Notes: generated by a model not told the origin, from the sequence alone. DNA of 64,000 nt from Candidatus Mailhella excrementigallinarum (GCA_944324075.1 CALUUZ010000007.1:1-64000); one strand, 5' to 3'. Positions 9,538 to 18,946 are shown, numbered from the stretch's first letter. A program made the numbers and translations.

Positions 9538-9996
9538 ATGAAAAAAATAGTTTTTGCGTTGCTGTTTACGCTTCTGTTTCCTTTCATATCGCAGGCCGCC
9601 ACTCCCGCAATAAAAACTTCTCATCTGCTGGATATCATCGCGGAGAACAAGGGAAAGATCGTTATGGTCAACTTTTTTGCCGCATTTTGTCCTCCGTGTA
9701 AGCGTGAAATTCCCGGCTTGAAAAAAATACGGGAAGAGCTTTCCCCTGATGACTTTCTGCTCATCGGCATTGCCGTTGACACGGATCTTCAGGAAATGGA
9801 AGCCTTCATAGAAAAGACCGAGTTCAACTACCCTGTCTACTATGGAGGGGAAGAAGTGGGGTTTGCATTCGGCGTCAGCGGTATTCCTCATAATATTATT
9901 TATGATCGGAGTGGCCGTATTGTGGTGAATGAAGCTGGTTTTGTCCCTGAAAAAGCGCTGAGGGATTTCCTTGACAGACTGATGGAGCGAAAGTGA
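9538..9996 (+). CDS. Secreted TlpA-like thioredoxin-fold protein
   Basis: 152 residues. An N-terminal signal sequence (KKIVFALLFTLLFPFISQAA) is followed by a TlpA/ResA-type thioredoxin domain with the active site FFAAFCPPCKRE (CPPC) at about residue 50 and a cis-proline segment GIPHNIIYDRSG. It probably acts in the periplasm as a thiol-disulfide reductant, perhaps in cytochrome c or membrane protein maturation. The ATG at 9538 is chosen because GAGG lies upstream and the signal peptide starts there. It overlaps the hpt start by one base (TGATG), so the two are likely co-transcribed. Confidence 0.85.
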   Translation: MKKIVFALLFTLLFPFISQAATPAIKTSHLLDIIAENKGKIVMVNFFAAFCPPCKREIPGLKKIREELSPDDFLLIGIAVDTDLQEMEAFIEKTEFNYPVYYGGEEVGFAFGVSGIPHNIIYDRSGRIVVNEAGFVPEKALRDFLDRLMERK

Positions 9997-10535
9997 TGTT
10001 TTCTCCGGTTGAACATCTGCGTATTGTGTACGATGAAAACATGATACGCACGCGCGTGCGCGAGCTGGCGAAAGAAATAGACTCTCTGTACGGGGACGAG
10101 CCGCTGGTGATTGTCTGTGTGTTGAAAGGGGCTTTTCTTTTCTTCAGCGATCTGGTGCGGGCGCTTACGATTTCTCCCGAGCTGGATTTCGTACGTCTGG
10201 CCAGCTATGGGGAGGGTATGAAAAGTGGGGGCACTGTGTCCTTCACCAAGGATATTGAGCTTTCCCTTGAGGGCAAACATGTTCTCATCGTTGAAGATAT
10301 CATAGATTCCGGGCGCAGTATGGATTTTCTTCTCCGTCAGCTGAGCGCACGCGGCGCGAAAAGTCTGAAAATAGCGGCGCTCATTGACAAAAAGGGGCGC
10401 CGTGAAGTTCCCGTTCATGCCGACTTTGTAGGGTTTGCCTTGCCAGCGGGATTTATTGTAGGGTATGGCCTTGATTACGCGGAGCGTTACAGAGCGCTGC
10501 CGGCCGTCTATTGCCTGCCGGGCGTCGGCAAGTGA
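9996..10535 (+). CDS. hpt: Hypoxanthine phosphoribosyltransferase
   Basis: 179 residues, standard length. The PRPP-binding loop VLIVEDIIDSGRSM is present near residue 95 and VLKGAFLFFSDLVRAL near the N-terminus. The enzyme converts hypoxanthine (and guanine) with PRPP to the nucleotide in purine salvage. ATG at 9996 overlaps the tlpA-like stop; a GTG codon immediately before it is also possible. It is followed 21 bases later by the zinc-ribbon gene. Confidence 0.9.
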   Translation: MFSPVEHLRIVYDENMIRTRVRELAKEIDSLYGDEPLVIVCVLKGAFLFFSDLVRALTISPELDFVRLASYGEGMKSGGTVSFTKDIELSLEGKHVLIVEDIIDSGRSMDFLLRQLSARGAKSLKIAALIDKKGRREVPVHADFVGFALPAGFIVGYGLDYAERYRALPAVYCLPGVGK

Positions 10536-10556
10536 GATTTTCTTCCGGGAGCTCCC

Positions 10557-11327
10557 ATGAAAGTCACATGTCCCAACTGTAAGACTACATACAATCTGCC
10601 CGACGGCAAAGCCCGTCCGGGAGTAAAGTTGCGCTGTACCGTATGCCGGCAGGTATTTACCCTGCCACAGCCTGAAGATCGCCAAAGCGTGGTGAAAGAT
10701 TCAGAGAAAATTGTATCCATCAGCATCGGAAAGTCAGACAAGCCCGAAAAACGGGGCAGCTCGTGGCGTTTTCTTTTTCTGATGCTAATCATCCTGGGGG
10801 GAGCCTTTGCCGGTGTCTGGCACTATACTGACTGGCTCGAACCAGTAAAGACCATGTTCAAAGAGCATAAGCAGAATACGGCCACGACCGAAAGCGAGGA
10901 GGCACGGGCAGCGCGTATCGCTGCCATGGTCAATAGGTTGCAAATCCAGAATATCCGGCAATATACCGTTAAAAATGAGAAAATTGGCAATATTGTCGTA
11001 ATTGAAGGTAAAGTAGCCAATGGTTTTGATGAGGCTCGGGAGCTGATCAGAGTAGAGGCTTCACTTCAGGATGAGGCGGGCAATACGCTTGTCTCCAAAT
11101 CTCAGCTGGCAGGACCGACCATCTCTTTGTTTCAGCTTCAGGTGTTGAGTGAAGCTGAGCTGGAGCAGGGACTTTCCAATAAACTGGATATACTGACGAA
11201 CAATACCAATATTCCACCGGGTGGAACCGTCCCGTTTATGGTGGTTTTTTATAGCGCACCGGAGCAGGCCAGTCGGTTTAATGTGACTGTTGTTGAGGCA
11301 GGCAAGCCACAGACAGAAAAAAATTAA
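10557..11327 (+). CDS. Zinc-ribbon, single-pass membrane protein (DUF3426)
   Basis: 256 residues. The N-terminus is an MJ0042-type zinc ribbon (CPNCKTTY...CTVCRQVF) with four cysteines at about 5, 8, 26 and 29. A transmembrane helix follows at about 65-85 (RFLFLMLIILGGAFAGVW), then a periplasmic DUF3426-like beta domain. Such proteins are widespread in proteobacteria and usually of unknown function. The gene lies just upstream of tRNA-Phe and appears to belong to the same plus-strand run as hpt. Confidence 0.75.
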   Translation: MKVTCPNCKTTYNLPDGKARPGVKLRCTVCRQVFTLPQPEDRQSVVKDSEKIVSISIGKSDKPEKRGSSWRFLFLMLIILGGAFAGVWHYTDWLEPVKTMFKEHKQNTATTESEEARAARIAAMVNRLQIQNIRQYTVKNEKIGNIVVIEGKVANGFDEARELIRVEASLQDEAGNTLVSKSQLAGPTISLFQLQVLSEAELEQGLSNKLDILTNNTNIPPGGTVPFMVVFYSAPEQASRFNVTVVEAGKPQTEKN

Positions 11328-11344
11328 AAAAAGTAAAAAAATGC

Positions 11345-11373
11345 TTGCCAAAGATGACAGAGTGATATAAATA
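11345..11373 (+). promoter_or_regulatory. Candidate tRNA-Phe promoter
   Basis: TTGCCA at 11345-11350 is followed by TATAAA at 11366 (15-base spacing) or TAAATA at 11368 (17-base spacing), just upstream of the tRNA. The sequence fits a vegetative promoter. Confidence 0.45.
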
Positions 11374-11385
11374 AATCTCCGTCGC

Positions 11386-11461
11386 GCCGAGGTAGCTCAG
11401 TTGGTAGAGCAGGGGACTGAAAATCCCCGTGTCGGCAGTTCAATTCTGTCCCTCGGCACCA
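11386..11461 (+). tRNA. tRNA-Phe (GAA)
   Basis: A full cloverleaf can be drawn: acceptor arm GCCGAGG paired with CCTCGGC, D-arm with AGCTCAGTTGGTAGAGC, anticodon stem GGGGA/TCCCC with loop CTGAAAA (anticodon GAA), T-loop TTCAATT, discriminator A and encoded CCA at 11459-11461. It is the insertion target of the island that follows: its 3' end is repeated in altered form at 19188-19200 and 35376-35386. Confidence 0.97.
11444..11461 (+). other. Probable att site in tRNA-Phe 3' end
   Basis: TTCTGTCCCTC (11444-11454) recurs exactly at 35376-35386, and GTCCCTCGGCACCA (11448-11461) matches 19188-19200 with one mismatch and one gap. Such duplication of a tRNA 3' end is the usual footprint of P4-type integrases. 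Confidence 0.65.
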
Positions 11462-11475
11462 CCTAAAAATCTCAC

Positions 11476-11512
11476 AAAGTCCCGTAAGAGCCGGAAAGCC
11501 TTACGGGACTTT
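11476..11512 (+). terminator. Hairpin after tRNA-Phe
   Basis: AAAGTCCCGTAAG at 11476-11488 pairs perfectly with 11500-11512 (13 bp), followed by GCTTTTA. Analogous hairpins follow the att-like sites at 19200 and 35386, so it may be the tRNA terminator supplied by the element. Confidence 0.65.
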
Positions 11513-11570
11513 GCTTTTATGGATTTTCATTGTCTCGCCATGTCTCGTCAGGTACGTTGTCATCCAGGCT

Positions 11571-11632
11571 TTTTGCTGGTAAAAATGTTGGTAAAAGTTT
11601 TACCAACACTCCAATGCGGAGATTTTACCAGC
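11571..11632. repeat. Integrase arm-type repeats, left end of element 1
   Basis: The motif GGTAAAA occurs as direct copies (GCTGGTAAAA 11575, GTTGGTAAAA 11587) and inverted copies (TTTTACCAAC 11598, TTTTACCAGC 11623), just before the integrase start. TTTTGCTGGTAAAA is repeated at 19101-19114 near the other end. Confidence 0.6.
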
Positions 11633-12839
11633 ATGGGCAAGCTGACTGATACCAAGCTCAGAAGCATGAAGCCCAACGGTAGGGTGCAAAAAGAATCTGA
11701 TGGCGACGGGCTTTACGCGTATCTCAGCGCAAAGAGCAAGAGCATTTCCTGGCAGATGGGCTATCGTTTTGAAAACAAGCAGAAAGTCCTGCCCCTTGGA
11801 AGATACCCGGCGGTCAGTTTGGCCGAGGCCCGCAGGAAGTGCCTTGAGGCCCGGCAAGTGCTTGCGGATGGACGCGACTCCGGCGAAGTCAAGAAGTCTG
11901 AAAGGGAAGCCGTCATGCTTGCCGAGAAGGAAAAGGCGTTTGTGGCTGAACAGTGGTTTGAAAAACAGTACGCGACCAGCCCGCCCACCACCTCAAAAAA
12001 ATCCACTGGCATCTGAATATTTTGTACCAGCATATCGGGGACAGACCCTTTTCCAGTCTTGAGCGCCGTGACATTGTAGGAGCCATTCTGCCCACGCAGG
12101 AACGCGGCTGCATCGATACCGCCCACCGCCTCGCACAGATTGCCAGTGGCGTCTGCCTTTTTGCCTGGGGGCTTGGCTACACTGACCGCAACATTGCCGA
12201 CCGCATCGCCACCACACTTAAGCCCATTCCCCGGCGGCACAGGGCCGCCATCACCGATCCCGCAAAAGTGGGAGGACTTTTGCGGCGCATCCACGGCTAT
12301 ATCGGAGCCGGGCTTTCAGTGAGGTACTGCCTCAATATCCTTCCCTACCGCCATTGCGGAGCGAAGAAATACGCCTTGCCCTCTGGGAAGAAATTGATCT
12401 GGAAAATGCCGTCTGGACAATTCCGGCCAAGCGCCATGAACACGGTGGCGGCATGAAAATGCGTGTAGCGCACACCGTTCCCTTGTCACGGCAGGTCGTC
12501 GCTCTGTTCCGCGAGTTAAAAGAAATTCGTGAAATGAACGGCGGCGGTGACTTGTGCTTTCCCAGCCCCAGGTCGAAAAAACGGCCCATCACCGCCGAGG
12601 GACTTCTGGCCGTGCTGCGGGACATGGGCTATTCCAAGGAAGAAATGAGTATCCACGGATTCAGGACGATTTTTTCCACTCTGGCGCGAGAGAACAATCT
12701 TAACCCTAACCATATTGAAAAGCAGCTTGCCCACAAGGAACAAAATGCCGTTGTGGAAGCCTACGACCGTTCGCAGTATTTTGAGCAACGCCGGGAGCTT
12801 ATGCAGGCGTGGGCTGACTATCTCGATAAACTACGGTAA
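11633..12839 (+). pseudogene. Tyrosine integrase, frameshifted twice
   Basis: A P4-type integrase homologous along its length to the intact one at 19462-20781. It starts MGKLTDTKLRSMKPNG at 11633. The frame is lost near 11995, at a run of seven A, where YATSPPTTSKK continues in the next frame as HWHLNILYQHIGDRPF. It is lost again near 12350, where ILPYR continues as PLRSEEIRLALWEEID. Both are consistent with single-base deletions. The catalytic segment HGFRTIFSTLAREN, QLAHK and a final tyrosine are still readable, so the decay looks recent. Without correction no full-length recombinase can be made. Confidence 0.85.
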
Positions 12840-12844
12840 GCCTT

Positions 12845-13345
12845 GTGAGCCAAGCGAGTTTTATAGTGCCATGTGAGGTAGTCCGCTCACAACTTGAAGC
12901 GGCCCTGACCAAACAGCATGGTCTTGTCGCTTTGGACATGAGCGAGTTCCTGTCCATGCAGATACCTGACCGGGGTTACCTTCTATCGCCCATTTTGCCG
13001 GTTCAGGGAATAGGCATCCTTTATACTCCGCGAGGCGTGCGCAAGACCTTTGCCGCCCTGAGTGTGGCCGTGGCCGTCGCCTCCGGCGGCGCGGTTTTCA
13101 ACTGGCGCGCGCCCATGCCCAAAAAAACGCTCTATGTGGACGGCGAAATGCCCGCCACGTCCATGCAGAGCCGTTTGTCCTCACTTGTGGGCGGCATGGC
13201 CATCCCGCCACAGGCGCTGAAAAACCTTTCACTCATAACGCCGGATTTGCAGCCGTGTGCCATGCCGGATTTGTCCACCCCCAATGGGCAAGCCATGATT
13301 GAGCCGCTCCTGCAACTACGCGCAGGCCATCCAGAACCGCATTGA
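12845..13345 (+). pseudogene. Truncated RepA-like AAA ATPase
   Basis: The first roughly 155 residues resemble plasmid RepA-type hexameric helicases: GIGILYTPRGVRKTFAAL corresponds to the Walker A region and LYVDGEMPATSMQSRL to the following conserved segment. The P-loop reads GVRKT where GVGKT is expected, so a key glycine is replaced. Homology stops at about 13310, and the sequence continues in another frame as the MobV relaxase. A deletion has therefore joined the two genes and removed the ATPase C-terminus and the relaxase N-terminus. A GTG at 12845 is the likely start. It is probably non-functional. Confidence 0.7.
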
Positions 13346-14404
13346 CGATCTGCTCATGGTCAAGGCTGTCCGCAAGGATGCCGTGCATCTGTGCGGCCTG
13401 ATTGTCAGTTCGGACAAATCGTTCTTTACCCGCATGGGCAAGGAGGAAACCAAACGCTTTTTTGAGGAAGCTGTGGCCTATCTCACGGATTTTGTCGGCA
13501 AGGAAAACGTCATCTCGGCAATGGTGCATATGGATGAAAAGACGCCGCACATGCACTTCCTTCATGTGCCGGTAACTCAGGATGGACGACTCAGCGCCAA
13601 CAGCATTTATACCCGCGCCAGTCTGAAAAGCTGCAAACCGAGTTGCCGAGCTACCTGCAAAGCCGGGGCTTCGAGATTCAGCGTGGCGTCGAGCAGAAAC
13701 CCAGTTCGGCGAAAAAGCATCTGGATACGCGGGAATTCAAGCAACAACAGGAGGCTCTTGCTGGTCTGCGGAGCGAGTCTGACGCCGTGGCGCGCGAAGC
13801 CCTGCAACTCATCGGAGAAATGATCGAAAGGCGGAAGCAGGAGGAAGTCTTGCAGAAACGCCTGCAATCCATGGAACAGCAAGCCCGTGAGGCGGAAGCC
13901 ATTCTATCAGACATGCCGGAATTCCCGCAGGCGTCATTGCTCAGTTACAAATCCGTGCTGAAACAGGCACAGACGATCATGGAGCAGCAACAAAAATCCC
14001 TTGCCGAAAAAAGCATGATCGCTGCCGCAAGAGACAAATTGCAGGCCGAAAACAAGGCGCTGGAAAAACGGCTGCAAGAGCTTTCAAAACAGCATTCCCT
14101 GCTCAAAGCGCAGTATGCACAGGAGCGGGAAGTCAATGCCCACAACATGCGCAGCCTGATGCAACAAGGGCGGGACTTTCAGGATGAACTGGAGGAATAC
14201 CGAGAGTTCACCTTCCAGCCGGAAATCATGCCGCTCCATGCCGCGTTCCTTCAGGAAAAGGAGGAACAGCGCCAACGGGAGGAAGAAGAGCAGCAGGAGC
14301 GCGAACGTCAGGAAGAGGAAGCCCGTCGGCAGGCCGAGCGCGAACAGCACATCCGGCAAGAGCCGGAAGCCGTACCACAACGCCGTCGCCCAAGGATGCG
14401 CTGA
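13314..14404 (+). pseudogene. MobV/Pre-type relaxase, 5' deleted and frameshifted
   Basis: The sequence aligns by eye with the second copy at 21262. It begins at the equivalent of residue 50 (NYAQAIQNRIDDLLMV), retains the HUH motif MDEKTPHMHFLHVPV, then shifts frame near 13630. The other frame continues as LPSYLQSRGFEIQRGVEQKP and a long glutamate/arginine-rich coiled coil to 14404. MobV proteins nick oriT to start conjugative mobilization. The missing N-terminus and the frameshift make an active enzyme unlikely, although the C-terminal coiled-coil part (from about 13643) is a 250-residue open frame. Confidence 0.75.
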
Positions 14405-14442
14405 CCGTCCGCCGGGAATCCCGACTCGAAGGCGAGTCATAG

Positions 14443-14473
14443 CACTATGGTTTTCTGGCGAAAACCCGTGGGC
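14443..14473. other. Candidate oriT hairpin, element 1
   Basis: CACTATG is followed by a hairpin (GGTTTTC, loop TGGC, GAAAACC) and then CGTGGGC. The same frame, CACTATG-hairpin-CGTGGGC, stands at 22474-22503 right after the second mobV gene although the stem sequence differs. On the other strand the hairpin is followed by CATAGTG, reminiscent of the TAGTG nick region known for MobV plasmids. Confidence 0.5.
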
Positions 14474-14547
14474 AAGCGTGCCGCTTGACCGCCAAAGGCA
14501 AGAGACAAAACTGGGAACATGCCCCACCCCCCATAGGAGAAACCACC

Positions 14548-14874
14548 ATGAGTATCACAGCCAGCCAAGTGAAGGAAATCCGACAGGAGTTTGCCGGGCT
14601 CAAGCCCGCCACCGTCACGCTGGACGGAAACCGCGCCATGACCGTGAAGCAGGCCATTTTCACTCTCGCCCCAACACTGGAACGTATGAAGAAGCGCGGC
14701 TTCGACACACAGGAAATCGTCGAAAAGCTGCACGAAAAAGGGATTGAGGAGAAGCCTCAAACTCTGACCAAATACCTGACCGAGGCTAGACGGCAGCGGG
14801 AAGGCCGGAAAACCCAAAAGAGAGACACGCCCCCAAGCCGGTCAAGTCCACGCCCGCCGCCATCATCTCTTTGA
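14548..14874 (+). CDS. Small mobilization-accessory protein (putative DNA-binding)
   Basis: 108 residues starting MSITASQVKEIRQEF, with GGAG upstream. The middle segment (LERMKKRGFDTQEIVEKLHEKG) reads as a helix-turn-helix-like unit and is shared with the gene at 22579 (LRDMKKRGFTTREIAEKLKEYG). Both genes occupy the same place, just after the oriT-like hairpin and mobV, so a role in relaxosome assembly or element copy control is likely. The C-terminus is proline/serine-rich. A different frame stays open from about 14810 to 14980, which may mean the original C-terminus was altered by a frameshift. Confidence 0.6.
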   Translation: MSITASQVKEIRQEFAGLKPATVTLDGNRAMTVKQAIFTLAPTLERMKKRGFDTQEIVEKLHEKGIEEKPQTLTKYLTEARRQREGRKTQKRDTPPSRSSPRPPPSSL

Positions 14875-14985
14875 AGTCAGACACCCTGTATACGGCAATG
14901 TTTCCACTTTTGGTGGCTACGACCTCCTTGACCAGATTTTGAAACTGTATTCACAAGATGATAAAGCAGTGGTAGAATAGGATAC

Positions 14986-15158
14986 ATGGAGGAAAAAGAA
15001 CGGGCGTCGTACCCCAGCGACCTAACAGATGAGCGGTGGGAAGAGAGATAGCCCCACTGTATCCGTCCATTCAGAAGTTCTGTGTGGACGCTGGATATCG
15101 GGGTACTTTCGTTTCTGATTTGAAGGAGCAGCTTAACCTTGACACTTTCTTGGCTTAA
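14986..15158 (+). pseudogene. IS5-family transposase remnant
   Basis: The reading frame from 14986 starts MEEKERASYPSDLTDERWEE and stops at 15051. This resembles the N-terminus of IS5-type transposases (YPSDLTDEQWE). About 30 bases later another frame reads CVDAGYRGTFVSDLKEQLNL to a stop at 15156-15158, resembling the C-terminal DAGYRG motif. The whole catalytic middle is missing. It is a scar of an insertion sequence just upstream of the helicase-nuclease gene and may mark how that gene was captured. Confidence 0.65.
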
Positions 15159-15215
15159 TCATTCCAGACAGCTCAAATGCTTATGAATACAGATTTATAA
15201 AGAGGAAGAAGCATT

Positions 15216-18200
15216 ATGCCCCAACATATTTCAATTCGTGTTCCTTGGCACGACCACGGCTGGGACGGAACAGTCTGTGTTGACCCAGAAACCAACAACG
15301 CCTGCCTACGCTTAAAAGGAATTGCTGAGAGCCGGGATGACAAAGCTGAGGCTGCCATCTGTGGCCAGTGTATGGCCGACCATATGGATACTCTGCCATG
15401 TGTCTCGGAGGGTGCAGCTTTCCTGTCATCCCGAAAGATGGTAAAGACAACGGTTCATCCCTATAAGAAAAGCAACCGGGCCACTCACGGTCATTTTCTC
15501 CCGACGGAGGTCATCTACCCCGCTTATAGTTTTCCGGCCCATCCCTTTGCATGGCTCATGCGGGAAAATATTGAAGCATGGAAGAGTACCTATCAAATTG
15601 ACTACCGCCCAGAACGGGAACCAGTTCTGAAATTCGATACCATGTGGGTACAGGATGCGGAAAACCACAAAGCTATCTTCGATTATTTTTACGGAGATGT
15701 GGCGGAGGGGCAATCCCTCTGCATTGCCTACGCGAAACAGGTGCCGTTTGTAGAGGATGTCCGGCGTGTGGTGATTGGTATTGGTCACGTCAAAAAAGTC
15801 GTTCCAGCGGTAGAGCACCAGCGGCAAACGGAGGACGGCCTGCGCTCCATGGTGTGGGAAACTATGATTTGCCATTCTATTCGTGAGGATCACAAGGATG
15901 GCTTTGTTATCCCCTATCAGAAAATGATGGAGTATGCCCAAATCCACCCGGAATTTGACTTGGCTTCTATCACGGTGTTTGCTCCCGAAGATGCCTTTGA
16001 CGAGTTTTCCTATGCCACAGAGCATGTAAGCTATGATGCGGTCATTGACGTATTACAGTCCTGTATCAAGGCGTTTACCATCATTAACAGCTGTCTGGAC
16101 GAGGACTATTCCAAGGTACTGGATTGGTTGAACCGTGAACTGGCACAGGTGTGGGAAGACCGTGGCGCGTTCCCCGGCCTCGGCTCCATGCTGTGTGCTT
16201 TGGAAATTCCACAGGGCATTGTCATCGCCAAACAGCTTCAAGAGCATCTGCAGGACGGCGAGGATATGTGGAGTAAGCTGGATGCGGTCTTGGCCAAGCC
16301 AGAAATTTATTTGGATCCGCTGCTGGCAAAGGCCGTACCGCCTATTGTGCAGAAAACGTGGAAACATATGCCCCAAGAACGAAAAGAGCTGTTCCGCTTG
16401 TTGAGTCGTTTTTCTTTATCCATTGACCAGGCTTTTGTGCTTTTCCATGAGAACGAACGAGCAAAGCAAAACATTCGATGCAGCGACCGGGAGATGATTG
16501 AAAACCCCTACATCATCTATGAACAGACCCGGCTGAAACAGGGTAGCTTGTATATCTCTGTCCGTAAGGTGGACCGAGCAGTTTTTCCGGTAGCGTCTGT
16601 TCTGGAGAAGTACCCCATCCCCGCACCAACGGCGCTTACTTCCGAGAATGATGAGCGTCGGGTGCGGGCGGTGGCCGTGGCAGTGCTAGAAGTGGAGGCT
16701 CAGGCCGGAAATACGATTCTGCCCTGCAATCTGATGGTGGATAAAATTCGGGGAATGATTTTGGATCCTGCCTGCAAAGTGACAAGCGACATTTTGAGCG
16801 CCATCGACAAATTTTTGCACCGACAAATACTGCGCAGAGAAATGAAGGACGGAACAGAATATTATAAACTGATGCGGTTCAACGAGTTTGATTCTATTAT
16901 TGAACGGCGTATCGGCAAACGTCTCAAGGCAAAGAAACTGGAGGTACACGCCGATTGGCGCGGACTGTTGGATGCTAAGTTTGACAATGGGATCTCGGCT
17001 CAATGGCTTGATTTTGAAGAAGAACAGGCTCGAAAAGAAAAAGCTGCCATCTTACAAGAACTTGCCCCGTCAAGGATCGGTGTCCTGGTAGGTGACGCGG
17101 GGACGGGAAAAACAACGGTCCTCTCTGTGCTGTGTAGCCACCCGGAGATCAAAGCAGGAGGTGTTTTGCTCTTGGCTCCTACCGGCAAGGCAACAGTGCG
17201 TATGATGGACAGCATGGGCAAAGATATGGATGGAGTGACCGCCCAAAATGTAGCACAGTTTTTGGTAAAGAGCCGCCGTTTTGATTGGAATGAAAAGCGC
17301 TACAAATTGTCCGAGTATGATTACAGGGATGTGCCGGAAACGGTCATCATTGATGAGGCATCCATGTTGACCGAGGAAATGTTTGGGGCGTTGATGCAGG
17401 CGCTAAAGGCGGCAAAGCGAATTATTTTTGTAGGCGACCCCAACCAGCTCCCGCCCATCGGAGCGGGACGCCCCTTTGTCGATCTGGTGGGGCTTTTGAA
17501 GCTGAAATTAAAGCCCGGCAGTTTCCCAAGAGTTTGTGACAGCTACGGGGAATTAACAATCAATCGCCGTCAGGGAAGCCACAATGAGCGTTTAGATGTT
17601 GAACTTTCTCGCCTATTTACTGGAGCGGAGGACGGCCCGGACAGTGATGTGATTGCTGAAATTGAAAAGAACGGCGGCAAGCATATTTCCTTTGCCTCAT
17701 GGTCTACAAAAGAGGAACTGGAAGAGAAACTGCTGGAACTTATGGCGCATGAGATTGGCATGAAAAGCATAGACGATCAGGACGGCTTTGACGCTTCCCT
17801 TGGCGGAGAAAAGGGCGACTATAGCACGTTTTTCAATAAAGGCTGTGCCAAATGTGCTGAGAAGTGGCAAATTCTTGCTCCTGTGCGGAATATGCCCCAG
17901 GGCGTTATGAATATCAACCGACTGCTCCATCTGAAATACCGGGAGCACCTTCTCAAGGTCGCCAAGTATTATGGTTCTCGTAAACGTATCCCCAGAGCCT
18001 TGGGTCCGGAGAATATTATCTATGGCGATAAGGTAATCAATGTTATCAATGCTTCCAGAGATGCATGGCCCAAAGACACTGGCAGGAACTATGTGGCAAA
18101 CGGAGAGATTGGAATTGCCTGTGGTTCCTATTTCGCAAAAAATCCAAATGACGATCTGCGGGTAGAATTTACGTCACAAAAAGGTGCGCTCTATTCCTAT

Positions 18201-18905
18201 ACGGGAAAGGATTTCAATGAGGAGTCCGGCAACCCTTGTTTGGAACTGGCCTATGCCCTGACCGTACATAAGTCACAGGGTAGTCAGTTTGATACGGTCA
18301 TCCTAGTTTTGGCAGAACCGTGCCGGATCATTTCGCGGGAAATGCTGTATACGGCTCTGACCCGACAAACAAAAAAGATCATCATTTTGTACAATCAAGA
18401 GGCGTATCATTTACTGAAATATGCTTCGGAAGAACATTCTGATATCGCCAGACGCTTTACAGACTTGTTCGCTGATATTTTCCATGAGGGCAATGCGGAT
18501 ATGCGCCCGCAAATTGTCCAGGTCGGCGGCGGATTTTATGAGGACAGGCTTGTTCACAGAACGGCGCGTGGCGAGCTGGTTCGCTCCAAATCGGAGGTTA
18601 TCATTGCCAACGCGCTTTATTATCACCATTTAGAGTATGTATATGAACCTAAGTTGATTTTGGACGGTATTGTGAAACGCCCAGATTTCAAAGTTGTGGA
18701 CGATGACACCGGCGAAGTTTGGTACTGGGAACACTGCGGCTTGATGGACGATCCGCGATATAAAAAGCGCTGGAACGATAAGAAAGCGTTTTATCAAAAA
18801 AATGGTATTGAGGAGGGAAAAAACCTCATCGTCACATTTGACGAGGATGGTGCGCTGGACTCGCGAAAGGTCGAGCGAATCATTGAGGAAACATTTGATT
18901 TATAA
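15216..18905 (+). CDS. Large helicase with C-terminal nuclease-like domain, possible defence protein
   Basis: 1229 residues, start at ATG 15216 with GAGGAAG upstream. Residues 1-580 match nothing I recognise. A RecD/UvrD-type superfamily 1 helicase follows: Walker A GDAGTGKTT (about 627), Walker B VIIDEAS (about 711), GDPNQLPPIG, and the C-terminal motifs TVHKSQGSQFD and LYTALTRQ. After the helicase, residues 1120-1200 contain SKSEVIIAN, RPDFKVVDD and WYWEHCG, a spacing of acidic residues and lysines like a PD-(D/E)xK or Vsr-type nuclease. A stand-alone helicase-nuclease carried on a mobile element suggests anti-phage defence, but this is inference. It is flanked by an IS remnant upstream and a terminator downstream. 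Its codon use is less GC-rich than the neighbouring core genes. Confidence 0.7.
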   Translation: MPQHISIRVPWHDHGWDGTVCVDPETNNACLRLKGIAESRDDKAEAAICGQCMADHMDTLPCVSEGAAFLSSRKMVKTTVHPYKKSNRATHGHFLPTEVIYPAYSFPAHPFAWLMRENIEAWKSTYQIDYRPEREPVLKFDTMWVQDAENHKAIFDYFYGDVAEGQSLCIAYAKQVPFVEDVRRVVIGIGHVKKVVPAVEHQRQTEDGLRSMVWETMICHSIREDHKDGFVIPYQKMMEYAQIHPEFDLASITVFAPEDAFDEFSYATEHVSYDAVIDVLQSCIKAFTIINSCLDEDYSKVLDWLNRELAQVWEDRGAFPGLGSMLCALEIPQGIVIAKQLQEHLQDGEDMWSKLDAVLAKPEIYLDPLLAKAVPPIVQKTWKHMPQERKELFRLLSRFSLSIDQAFVLFHENERAKQNIRCSDREMIENPYIIYEQTRLKQGSLYISVRKVDRAVFPVASVLEKYPIPAPTALTSENDERRVRAVAVAVLEVEAQAGNTILPCNLMVDKIRGMILDPACKVTSDILSAIDKFLHRQILRREMKDGTEYYKLMRFNEFDSIIERRIGKRLKAKKLEVHADWRGLLDAKFDNGISAQWLDFEEEQARKEKAAILQELAPSRIGVLVGDAGTGKTTVLSVLCSHPEIKAGGVLLLAPTGKATVRMMDSMGKDMDGVTAQNVAQFLVKSRRFDWNEKRYKLSEYDYRDVPETVIIDEASMLTEEMFGALMQALKAAKRIIFVGDPNQLPPIGAGRPFVDLVGLLKLKLKPGSFPRVCDSYGELTINRRQGSHNERLDVELSRLFTGAEDGPDSDVIAEIEKNGGKHISFASWSTKEELEEKLLELMAHEIGMKSIDDQDGFDASLGGEKGDYSTFFNKGCAKCAEKWQILAPVRNMPQGVMNINRLLHLKYREHLLKVAKYYGSRKRIPRALGPENIIYGDKVINVINASRDAWPKDTGRNYVANGEIGIACGSYFAKNPNDDLRVEFTSQKGALYSYTGKDFNEESGNPCLELAYALTVHKSQGSQFDTVILVLAEPCRIISREMLYTALTRQTKKIIILYNQEAYHLLKYASEEHSDIARRFTDLFADIFHEGNADMRPQIVQVGGGFYEDRLVHRTARGELVRSKSEVIIANALYYHHLEYVYEPKLILDGIVKRPDFKVVDDDTGEVWYWEHCGLMDDPRYKKRWNDKKAFYQKNGIEEGKNLIVTFDEDGALDSRKVERIIEETFDL

Positions 18906-18911
18906 GTAAAA

Positions 18912-18946
18912 TCCACTCCGTCAGTCAAATAAACTGACGGAGTGGA
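18912..18946 (+). terminator. Terminator after helicase-nuclease gene
   Basis: TCCACTCCGTCAGT (18912-18925) pairs perfectly with 18933-18946 around a 7-base loop, seven bases after the stop codon. A weak T-rich stretch follows. Confidence 0.7.
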
